NCBI RefSeq assembly: GCF_000003815.2
Contig: NC_049986.1
Span: forward strand, 12,965,876-13,029,875
DNA length: 64,000 nt
Reading direction: 5' to 3'
DNA from: Branchiostoma floridae
Lineage: Eukaryota > Chordata > Leptocardii > Amphioxiformes > Branchiostomatidae
Made by a program: the position numbers and the translations under genes
Shown here: positions 1 through 10,228 of the stretch, one piece after another
Position numbering within the stretch: position 1 is the first letter of the stretch
Layout of the letters: each line of letters starts with the position of its first letter
The notes under the pieces: model-generated
The model's input: the letters and a program-made list of their open reading frames with translations, nothing else
What the model was told of the DNA's origin: nothing
The model's database searches: none

Positions 1-852
1 GTCTTCAGAAAGACTTGAAATGAATTGTTGACGACTTTTCGCTGTCGCAGTTGGTTCTCAAATTGAACAGACATATTCTTGCCTAGAGTTTATGTGTGCT
101 CTGAACAGCCATATGACCTTTTAAGACAAACTTATTGATTTAACGCCCCTAATAAACTAAATGGCCTCAACTTTAGTACCACAGTGAGATAGTGCTGTTT
201 TTAGGCCGACAATATCTCAATACTTACATGTTATAGACGATTTCATTGCTTCTTTAGTGACAGGTGACTCAATTTTTACAGACCTTATTTTTTTCAAACA
301 GGTATGACAAGTTGACCTTCTGTGCTTCAGCGGTTTGATTGGTATTAAGTACACAAATGACTTCATAACGATATCTTTGTCTGTTCACCTTTGTACCAGT
401 ATACGCACCTACCTGCATGTGCGCTGTAACGCACGTGTCAACAGCTATGAATGTGCACCTTACACCAGCAAGTTGTTGTAGGAAAATATTACTGATGGCA
501 GCATAGAAGAACAAAAAAACATGAATCACGTAGCAAACTAGCCTGACTAAGATCGCGCTCCTAGCGGCTGGCTCTACATGTGGTCAGGGTGGCGGTCAGT
601 AACCCCAGCCAGCGAGATTGTGTAAATACAGTTGCAGACTACGTAGCAATCCAGGGAAAGTATTTTCAAATGTAGTCTTCATTTTCCGTGATGCTCTTTA
701 TATCATGTTACTTTCTATATCGCAATACTAGAAATGCCATACGTTTATGAAGGTAAGATGATATGATATGCAAAACCCGCTTTGTAAAGTTTGGATAGTA
801 TTACCATGTTTGTCATCTTTTTAATTATATTTGTCTTCTTTTTAATTTCCAG
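1..852. other. 5' flank of the LDLa gene, no gene seen
   Basis: No coding exon is supported here. The only readable signal is the AT-rich, pyrimidine-rich run ending in TTTCCAG at 846-852, which looks like a 3' splice site directly before the first coding exon of the LDLa gene. An upstream non-coding exon is therefore expected but could not be placed. Confidence 0.5.
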
Positions 853-865
853 GAAAGTCTTCGAT

Positions 866-3135
866 ATGGAAAATTTCCGGGTGCAAGGAAAACGTCTGTG
901 TCCTTTCCTACTCTTCCTGTGGTGTCTGTGTGAGTTGTGCAGCGCCTTCAACAACACGACAGCCGTCTTCAGCAACAAGACAACTGCCTTCATCAACACA
1001 ACAACCACCCTACCGTCAACCACAACGCCAAGCACGACACTCGGCTGTTTTCTGTGCGACGAAAACCAGCGATGTATACCAGATGAGAGAGTGTGTGACG
1101 ATTTGGAAGATTGCGACGACCGAACGGACGAATTAAACTGCTCGTGTGAATGGGACCAATTCCGATGTGACAATGGGTTGTGTATTCCTGACTATTTAAC
1201 GTGTGACGGGCGAGACGACTGTGGCGACTGGAGCGACGAACGCGCATGCGCGTGCACACGTTGGGAGTACGCATGCGCGAACGGCAGGTGTATCAGGAAG
1301 ACTCAGGAATGCGACGACCGAGACGACTGCGGAGACGCCAGTGACGAGCTGCACTGCGCATGCCCGAGCCATAAGCAGAAGTGCGCGACATACGGGTGTA
1401 TTACGTCAGACGAGGAGTGTGACGGACTGTACCAGTGTGAGGACAAGAGTGACGAGGAAAACTGCCGTGAGTACAAGAAAAACAGCTGCATTTTAGCGAT
1501 GTTTCATTTCGATTATCTTATTAGATCACATGGACCGAGAGGATCTTGAAAAATCACTAGAAATATAAACTAGAAATAAAAAGTGATAAGCAATGATTGA
1601 CAAACATTACTAAGTAACTATGGAACATTCTCCTTAAAACCTAAAAGAAGTTCACAATAGTATCTATTCACGTTTAACGTTATGAAACCAGTAATTGGCA
1701 GAAATAAATGTAGCTGTTGTGATGTTATTAACTCCTCACTAACCATTCCACACTTCTCTTCGCTGACACTTTTCTTAACAGCCTTGTAACTTATTACAGT
1801 ATTACAGTGTTACATTTTCTTTACGCCTCCACAGTTCCCGAGTTAAGATGGGACGTGTGGTTGGAGATCGGTGTGGCCATCTTCTTCGTGCTGATTTTCT
1901 CCATCGTGTGTGCGGCGACCCGCTGCTGTATGGGCCCGCCCAAATCTCACTCGCCGCGGAGGAGGCAACAGGGGGAAGACCCGGGTAGGTTAGGATTATG
2001 CTGTTGACGGGAGTTCACCTTTATCCGTTGTTTTTAAAACAGGATATTAAGGATATCAAGACAACGGACGACCGGTGGTTTCAAATTGAAACATTCTAAA
2101 AATGTTCCAGGTAATTCCAAATTATTGCACCCTACGTCGACTTGATATGCCCAAATACCCTGTTTTTAAAAATTCATATAGTAAGAAGTTTATTTGCAAG
2201 TTCATGCCCGAGGGCTAAGTNNNNNNNNNNNNNNNNNNNNNNNNNNNNNNNNNNNNNNNNNNNNNNNNNNNNNNNNNNNNNNNNNNNNNNNNNNNNNNNN
2301 NNNNNNNNNNNNNNNNNNNNTCGGCCGAGCTAAATTCTTGATTTGTAAAGGGGGCTTTAGAATTTCTCAGTGCTGGGGTTCCAGCGCTGACTGATATCTT
2401 TGACCAGAATAGCCTAAATGCAACGCCACTGATAGACGCAGTATGGTGTCATACTTGATTACGTACGTAGACTGCATACATGTACCCGGTAAAATAGAAA
2501 TGACAGGTAGTAATGTAGCATTGTAGAACAAGTAAGTTACTTCAACGTAAATCACTTATGAAGGGTATTGCTAGGGTACTGTAACATAAGGCTTGCCCTA
2601 TTGTACGTTTGCTTAGAATTCCTTGATTTCTGACTCAACAATTATTGTACATGATAGCTATCCTCTCACTTTGACATAGTTCGGAAAAAAGTGAGCAAGA
2701 CAAACTTTGATTCTTGTTGTTGTTTTCTCAGGACTAGAGCTAGCAAACATCGGTCAATCCAACCCGTCGTTCGACGACAATCCTCCGGCTTACGACGCAT
2801 GCGTGGTACCTGACACAATTTGGACTACGTCACAAAGCGGCCTTCCCGGCAACCCTGCCGTCAGCTGCCCAGACATCGTCATCGTCCACAACGACAACAT
2901 CGAACCAGAAAACACACAAACAAGATCAACACAGAGCGTAAACAACGTAAACACCACAGGAAACAACAACACAGACTCCGTATCAGAGACAGTGTCGGTG
3001 GCCTCCACATTACCAGCGTACGACGACTACACCAAGTACCCAACGGCGCCCCCTGACGGAGAGGTGAAGCATTACATCACAGATGGGGCGTCACCCTTGC
3101 AGTCAGTAGGTTCGTCTGTACAAAGTGTCAGTTAA
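866..3135 (+). CDS. LDL-receptor class A repeat transmembrane protein with PPxY/PTAP tail (LDLRAD-like)
   Basis: Three coding exons join in phase: 866-1466, 1835-1984 and 2732-3135, giving 384 aa. The start at 866 was chosen because an acceptor (TTTCCAG) ends at 852 and this ATG opens a clear signal peptide (residues about 8-27, rich in Leu, Cys and Phe). A Thr/Asn-rich stretch follows, then four six-cysteine LDLa repeats with the acidic Ca2+-binding pattern CDG..DC.D.SDE (about residues 59-200). A membrane helix (about 209-230) is followed by a CC pair and a basic patch. The cytoplasmic tail contains NPPAY (a PPxY, WW-domain ligand) and PTAP (a TSG101 ligand). LDLa repeats plus a PPxY tail resemble vertebrate LDLRAD3/LDLRAD4/PMEPA1, which recruit NEDD4-type ubiquitin ligases, but orthology is not established. 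Intron 2 contains an assembly gap, so an exon could be missing. Confidence 0.85.
2221..2320. other. assembly gap (100 N)
   Basis: Exactly 100 N, the usual placeholder for a gap of unknown size. It lies in the second intron of the LDLa gene, so exons could be hidden here. Confidence 0.99.
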
Positions 3136-5136
3136 GATTAAGACTTGCTTAGGCTGAACAATCGTGTTTGTAAATAATATAGTAAAATGAATTTATTTTC
3201 AACTAATGTAAGTATTCAATCACATAATCAGCAAATAATACACAATGTGTAAGAAATGTGAAAACGTTAATTTGTCAAAACCAGTGGAAATTCATTGTTT
3301 AAGGTGGTTGCATTTCATTTCATTCGACATTTTTTTACACATCTAATTGTTCTTAAGCATTAGGCCAAAGTAGCCCAATTCTTTGACATTAAACTGTCCT
3401 CAGAAAATTGTAGCGATATGAATGTTCAAGCATGAAAGGTGCGCTTGAGGAGCTAACAAAGCTGTGCGTCAGGGTAACATAACGTTCTAACAAGTATCTG
3501 TCTAAATGTTGCATTAACACTTAATTTTCACACTAAGAATATGTTCTGACTACACCTGTTGCTATCATATTCCTAGTTTTCTAAGAAAGTCAACCTCAAA
3601 ATACAAGTTTCTACTTTTGCGAACTGCTATGGCATTCAAGCCACTACATTTAGAAAATTTCCTGATCATTGCAAAGATAAGAATAAGGGCTCATTATATC
3701 ATTTTCAAATCCTGTGTCACAGCAACAATTGATAATAAATAGTACCACAAGAACTACAGTGAAATAATCATCAACTTGAATACACAACTAGTGTGCGCCT
3801 GTCTCTAGGTGTAGTTTTTTTTCACCCTATATAGATTTTGTAAGTACAAATATACTTCAGAAATATTCTGTTAAGTTTATGGGATGAAAATTAGATTAAA
3901 GCAACCCTTAATTCTTTTCCTCTTTTGAACATTAGTACATTGGCATAATATTAGCATCAATGTTTATATTGGCTGCACCGTTATCACCTGTGTCCTCTTT
4001 ATATGAGAAATCCAAATGATATATTGCAGAGTAATAAAAATATACCTACAGGGAATAAAATGTGTTTTATCGTCAGGGAATCAGTTGCAATAAAATTGCA
4101 GTGAATACTTTTCTATGGTGTCATTCATCCATCATTATTAGAATGGATTACATTCCATGTTATATCTGATGATTGTCGACAATACATAATTATGATATAA
4201 TCTTATTTCATAGTATTTGATGTGAAACAATCTATTTGATGAAATGTCAAGAATAAGTATCCACTTTGTGGACTATCAAATCATTTTCTAGCCAGTTTTG
4301 TAATTGGAAAGTTAAAGATATATTACAACAGTAGATCTAGAGGCAATAGACATTATTTGTTCTCTTCTAATATTTAAAAAAAAGTAGCCAAAGTGGCTTA
4401 ATTGCACTTTGGCTGTACCAGTACAATACCATACAATCTTGAGAGCCTTTCAGTGTAACACTAGGATCTCCTCTATCTTGTATTGTTATACTTTTCAATT
4501 AATAGTCTCCAAGTCCTTTATACAGACTACAGCAGCAGCTTCACACACTGCCAAGCTAAGGAACTCTCTTGATGACAACTGTTTTTCACCTGCATACACT
4601 CTTCAAGCCTTCAAAACCAGAGATAATTGCTGTATTTTAGCATAAAAATTCCCACCACTTGTCAAATTTCTAAAGGTGGTTAAATCGCTTTGCATTAAAC
4701 AAACGTTACACACCCATAAAAAATCTACATTTAGTATTGCCACAGTGAAATTTAACTGAAATATGTGTCTTTTGTTCCCACTGCAGTAATTGTAATACAA
4801 AAAAGGGCAAGAAATGACATCTGCATTGTGTAGATGAGAGTTAGACCTTCAGCTCTGACAACACACAATATTACTGATGAGAGATAAAAAAAGTTGTCTT
4901 GCAAAGAAAACAGTAAGTTTTCATATATAAAGTGACTGCCCTTAGATCTATACCTGCATGTGTGAGGCTTGACAGGGTTGTTACAAGAAGATCTGATACA
5001 CAAACATCATACACAAACCTGAGCTCACACAACAGTATTAGTATTACTGATAAAAGAATTTAGCATCCACAAAGCAAGAGGATGATACTTTAAAGCCGTG
5101 GGGAGGGGGAGAGGTGTGACAGTGACGCTCCTCGGA
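3136..5136. other. intergenic region between convergent genes; 3' UTR of LDLa gene
   Basis: AT-rich sequence between the stop codons of the LDLa gene (+) and NEU1 (-). AATAAA signals on the + strand at about 3734, 4033 and 4054 are candidate polyadenylation signals for the LDLa gene. No coding feature, tRNA or clear repeat was recognised. Confidence 0.5.
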
Positions 5137-8100
5137 TCACAACCCTCCGTACAACGCCACCTTTGCCAGCGACAGCGACTCTACGGAACTCTTCACGCCC
5201 TTCTCGTACAGGATGTACAGGTGTCCGCTGTCCTCGCTCAGCATGGTCATGGCGGAGTAGCCGCTAGCCTGCGGCCAGATAGTCAGACTGGACGCCCAGG
5301 TGGTGCCGTTATCGTAGCTCCACCTCAGGGTCAGGTTTATTCCTGGATGGGGCAGAATAGAAATGTTATATTGTAAGTGGCTAATCACCAAGCAGATCCT
5401 TGGTGGTGGGCATGCAGTATCAATTGTCCATGCAGTATCTGTGGTGGCAAATGGTCCTACAGTGGCAAATGGATAGGGCTGGCCAATATATAGTGCCTGC
5501 CTACCACCAATGATCTGCTTGGAGATCAGCAAGTGGCTACATAAAACAGGAATGCGTAAATGGTGATTCTAGGAAAGGGGTATTGACCTGTAATGCTGTT
5601 ACAGTAGTACCTGAAGATACCACAAGGGGGTTAAAAATTGTGCCATGTAATTCTTTGGGACCTGAATGACTTCCTACATACCAGAATTCATACAAATCAA
5701 TATCAGAAAGATTTTGAGTTAAAACACAAACGCAACAGTAACCCAATCGTAGATAAACCTCCTTCATGGAGGTGACCAAACTTACACTGTACGTTCATCA
5801 TAATAAATTGAAACTTAAACCCATGATACTGTACTCACTCTTTGTCTTGTGTGCTGGGTTGGAGAAGAACAGCACACCGTTACTGTACCACTGACTGGCC
5901 ATTGCTCTGGGCTCGATCAGCTTCTCATCAAAGCGCAGGTAATCCAGAGGGAAAGACTCGGCGCCGTCAAAGCTGCGCATGATGACGCGGCAGTGACAGT
6001 GGTAGGTGTACTCATTCCTCGCGTTCAACAAAATCGAACCGTCCGGGAGCTCCAGCGGCTGATTGGAAGACAGACGAGTGGAAACTGTGTTTAAAGTACT
6101 CTATACTCTGTATCTATTTAAAAAATGTACAATAACATAACTGCATTCACTTCACTACAAAGAACACGTCTCCATATGCCTGACACATTTCCCATCTTGT
6201 TTTTCATGTTCTGTCCTGAAGTCCTGTCCTGGATGATACAAGAACAAAAGAAATCCTCTAAGACAAACCTGATTTTCATCAGGGGCAAAGTCTCCTGCCT
6301 TCTTCTTCTGGTCGTAGGGGATGGCCTTCCTTGTACCTCCGTAGCGCCACCTGGAGGAAAATGAAATCACTGTGTCCACTACTAGAATATTCTGACCACA
6401 ACTTACTAGTACATATGCTTCTATTTAAGTTGTTTTACTAGAATTTGTTCTTTTGTTTGTTAACAGAAAATTTGTATGAGGTCAAAATGTTGTAAATTAA
6501 AAGTCATGATATATTTTAATATGAGTGTGAGCCATGTTCCCACACCTGTTGCCATGGCAACTAAAGAGACAGTAAACACCTGTTGCCATGGTGTTACATG
6601 TGTTACTAAGGTGACAGTAAACAGGAGTTGCCATGGTGTTACATGTGTTACTATGGAGACAGTACACACCTGTTGCCATGGTGTTACGAAGAAGACAGTA
6701 CACACCTGTTGCCATGGTGTTACTATGGAGACAGTACACACCTGTTGCCATGGTCGTCGCTAAGGAGACAGTACACACCGCCGTGCAGCAGGTCTCCATG
6801 GCCACAAACTATCAGCCGACCCTTGTAGGGGTCAAGCTTTTTCTGGGGAAAGTAACAGGTAATGTCTTTGTTTGTGCCTTTATTTTTTTGCCTTAAGCCT
6901 GGTGGCATAGCTTATGATTTGTGCCAATTTGTCTAAAGCACCAAAATTTGGCACACATGTAGAGTTGAATTTACTTGGATTCTACATATGTATTAACGGT
7001 GCACACACCAATTCTTCCGCGACAGGGGTCCGAGATAGTGCGCGACAAAAATGTGACGAAAGGGTCTCGAGGGTCCGTGTTTGAGTTCAAATTTCTCATA
7101 ATCTGCTGCGAAGTGGCATTTAATACTGGCATGGCTAAAAAGCGTAAGAAGTGATGTGTTTTTGGTGCAAATTGGTTTTGGGCCCGAGGGTCACTTCCTT
7201 GTATTTCTACGCGTTGGAAGTGATTCGCCGTTGACCCAGATTTCCCGTCCATATGCGGTCTGTGAGCCGTGTTGGTATGCCTCGCGCGTCGGGTTATTGT
7301 AAAAATCTCAGTGTTACGATTTTCTTTATTTTTTGCCTGATTAATCTTAAGTGTATTCTCTTTCCGACAATATCAGTCATTTTCATGACTAAACTATAGG
7401 TGATGGGTTTATTTCCACGTCAAAATTCCCCTTTTTGTGCATACTTTTTTGCGTGAAAAAAACTTTTCTCCCCAAAAAATTATGAAAAGTAGAGAGAGTG
7501 AAGAAACTGAAACCCGGCTGTTCTTAAAGCTGGAGTGATACCCGTCATTCTCATATACGGCTTTTCTGCTTTAGATCTATTTTCTTGAAGAGACGGCCTC
7601 TCGACTTGGGGGTGCGCAGCCTCGATTTGAGACCCCAAATAAACTGGGGTGTGCACCGTTCAGTTTCTGCTCCGAATCAACTTCATGGTATTCCAGCTTA
7701 CGGCTTTCGACTGTGGAATCTGGCTTTCTGGATTCTGACTCAGCCCGGATTCCAGCTGTCCAGATTTTGTCTGGTGATAACTTTAACCTATGTGATTTGG
7801 TCTATTGTGTAAACAAACAGGTAAATACAGAATCATACTGAAACATAAACAGGTGACTGAACCAGGTGGGGAGAAATAAAAATACCTGGACGCCGTACCC
7901 AGGACCGGGGTCAAAGGTCATGGTTCCGATCTGTTCGGAGATGTTGCGAGGGTGACTCCAGGTCAGTCCGTCATCAGTACTGTTGATCAGGAACAGAGTG
8001 GACACATTGCACCTGCAAGTCATGATTGGAAAACAGCAGGAAGGGAATTAATATTTGTTCTGTTGTCTTTTACATTATACTTTTACATTGTGCAGCATGT

Positions 8101-10228
8101 TCTAATCACATGTACAGTACATGTAATATAAAACCAAGACACAAATCCAATTTTTGTTAGTCAATGGTGACTTGTGACGGTGAGATTGTAGTGGAAAGGG
8201 GACTTTATTAGCCACCAAAATCATGACTTGTTTCAACACTGTCGTCTAAGTGTCCAAATTGCTGATTCTTGTTCCACGGAAAATAACGTTAAAGTTCCAG
8301 TTGCAAGCCCCCTTAAAAAGTCCAAAACTTTTCACACAAAATTGTGAAATATGTGACCTAACAGAGTTCTTACTTGTAGTGGTGAGCACATTGAATATAC
8401 ATAACAAATATGGTGGATGTTGTCTCATCCACAAAGATGGACCCAGCGTTGATGCCGTCCGGAGATCTGTCATCCGCCACAAAGTCTGTAGGAGACCAGG
8501 TCTGACCTGAACAGGAAATGTGGGGACACAAATAGCATCAGTCCTGGACTCCTGGTCTGATATTTAAAAGGTATGATATCAAGCCCATAAAAAATGATCA
8601 TGGCTCATAGTGGCAAATGTGCCGTTGTTGCCACACTGGTGCAACAAATCCATGTGTGATTTTGTAACTCTTTTTCACAGATTAGCCAAAGACACTTTGT
8701 GGTTGTCACTCCACCGTCATGGTAGATATACTGTACACTCACTCACTCACTATAGAAATAGCCTTATAACCATATTATAGGAAAGTTCCCTTGAACTTTG
8801 AATATTTGTCTAGTGTTGAAAAATTCATTTTTCTTTTGAGTTTTGATCAAATAGCATTATACAAAGACATCTCAAGCTACATTTTAAACATTACTAAGAA
8901 ACAAGAAGAAGACGCACAAATGTATTACTATTAGAATAGTTTCAGAACCCATGTTTTAGATTAGTCATAGAAACCATGTGTACTGTATTACGATCTTTCG
9001 CATCAATATGCCTGTACTTAGCCCGATAGGGCATGAATGTGCAATAAAGGCTATTATACATTCTTCTCTATACTAACTTGTAAAGTACCTTCCCAAAGGG
9101 CACAAGGTCAGGGCAAGGCAAGTATCGAACCAAGGCCCTACAGCTTCCAAGTCAAGTGCTCCAGCCATTGCACCACACAGACCTCACTTTCAAGCCCATA
9201 GCTATTGGAAAGTGGAGCCCAAGCCTGTCCTCCCTAAATCTTGGGAGTGCTGAACTGCAGTCCCTTACAGTGGTATTCAAGCACAGTCCCTACAACACCA
9301 GAGGGCACCACTTGAAACTCTCTAGACCTCGCACTAAACTGGAAGTCCAGAAGAGGTCCTATCCTGTAAGGGTTTTGAAAGCCTGGAATGAACTCCCGGT
9401 GGATATTGTAATCCAGAACACTAAACTGCTTCAAAAACAAGATAGACAGATACATTGAAGCCATGCTTGACGGAGGAGCAACAGTGGGCTACCCGCCTTC
9501 CAGCTCCTGACCGCGGAGGCACTACAGTCTCTGTGGTTTTAGGTAAATTCAGGTAAGTAGGGGTTTTGAGGACTCAAACCTTTGACCTCTGGGTTCCAGA
9601 CTCACTAACCTTTATCAGTAGACCTCCTGATGGCTAAAAACTTGGGCCCAGCATCCCCAGAGCTGTACTTCCGGGCACCGCACAGGGCTAGCAGGCTCCC
9701 CTGGGGGGTGGAGACCAGCAGGGGGGTCCGGTAGATATCCACCTCCCCCTCACCCCCTCCACTCAACCACAGCAGCTGCTCTTCTACAACAACAGGCGAC
9801 ACCTGGAGAAAGGTAGCAGGTAGAACTTTACTTCCATGCAAAATAAGTTCAATGTTATTATGTATTTCTATTTCATATTGGGTAAATGAAATACAGTTGA
9901 TGAAAAATGGTTTGTTCAAGAACGTCCTCATTCAAACAACATTAAGTGAGTTGTTTTTATAAAGATCACGAGGTTATTTTGTGACCAAGGTACAAGTCTG
10001 ACTAAGCCGGTACACATACGTTGTTAGTCACTGTCTTGTATCGACTTCAACTTCAAGGACGTTCAGGCACTAAAACAGGGATAATCATTGATAGTCCTAC
10101 AACTTATGTATCCTTGTATCTGCACTTACCGGTTTGACATTGGAAATTAAGATGGGGGACGATGAAATAGTCGCCAGGAAGCCAAAACACAAGAACACAA
10201 CAAACATCCTGACTTCCTCTTCCGCCAT
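5137..10228 (-). CDS. NEU1: lysosomal sialidase-1 (neuraminidase 1)
   Basis: Eight exons on the minus strand: 10228-10130, 9802-9610, 8506-8374, 8012-7886, 6842-6742, 6350-6269, 6058-5839 and 5342-5137. All phases agree, giving 386 aa (human NEU1 is 415). The enzyme removes terminal sialic acids from glycoconjugates in lysosomes, with cathepsin A as known partner. Visible marks are an N-terminal signal peptide, a YRTP motif replacing the usual FRIP with its arginine kept, Asp boxes [24 protein letters not shown] and SYDNGTTW, the family signature [10 protein letters not shown], and SGY and YEKG near the C-terminus holding the catalytic Tyr and Glu. The C-terminus YGGL fits the YxxPhi lysosomal sorting signal of NEU1. 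Three Asp boxes are split by introns. Intron 5 (6351-6741) carries a minisatellite copying the end of its upstream exon. Other introns hold LINE, SINE and MITE pieces. Confidence 0.95.
5373..5537. mobile_element. MITE, 9-bp-TSD foldback family (copy 1)
   Basis: Inverted ends TAATCACCAAGCAGATC and GATCTGCTTGGAGATCA bound an element at 5382-5528 in the last NEU1 intron. The flanks GTAAGTGGC (5373-5381) and GCAAGTGGC (5529-5537) match at 8 of 9 positions and look like a target duplication. It belongs with the copies at 19673, 30032, 31996, 35496 and 55110, which share the CTCCAAGCAGA core of the ends. Confidence 0.8.
6546..6741 (-). repeat. minisatellite duplicating the NEU1 exon 5 end and its 5' splice site
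   Basis: Read on the minus strand, the exon coding [13 protein letters not shown] ends CATGGCAACAG|GTGTGT at 6742/6741. The same block (GTGTGTACTGTCTCC, then CATGGCAACAG) recurs downstream, with matching junctions at about 6706, 6670, 6625, 6580 and 6546. Spacing is 36, 36, 45, 45 and 34 bases. The two copies nearest the exon are the most regular. Each copy keeps an AG|GT junction except the one near 6625, which is mutated. Confidence 0.9.
9008..9055 (+). mobile_element. LINE 3'-tail remnant
   Basis: The short hairpin-like run TTAGCCCGATAGGGCATG followed by GTGCAATAAAGG resembles the 3' tails at 22183 (+) and 59760 (-) in this window, a pattern typical of CR1/L2-like LINE ends. It lies in a NEU1 intron. 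Confidence 0.5.
9079..9183 (-). mobile_element. tRNA-headed SINE fragment
   Basis: On the minus strand a pol III A-box-like TGGTGCAATGG is followed about 35 bases later by a B-box-like TGGTTCGATAC and then a body with CCTTTGGGAAGGTACTTTAC. That body motif is common in animal SINEs. It lies within a NEU1 intron and no target duplication was found. Confidence 0.55.
9190..9545 (+). mobile_element. non-LTR retrotransposon fragment (reverse transcriptase C-terminus)
   Basis: The translation contains RGHHLKL, then the pattern [12 protein letters not shown], which matches the C-terminal end of CR1/L2/Jockey-type LINE ORF2 proteins. The frame breaks by one base near 9432, after which the usual basic end of the protein continues in another frame. 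It is a 5'-truncated, inactive copy inside a NEU1 intron, opposite to the gene. Confidence 0.65.

Noticed and set aside
6497..6896. Several overlapping frames with repeated VYCL or HTCCHGV peptides
   Set aside because: They are readings of the NEU1 minisatellite in different phases and not proteins.
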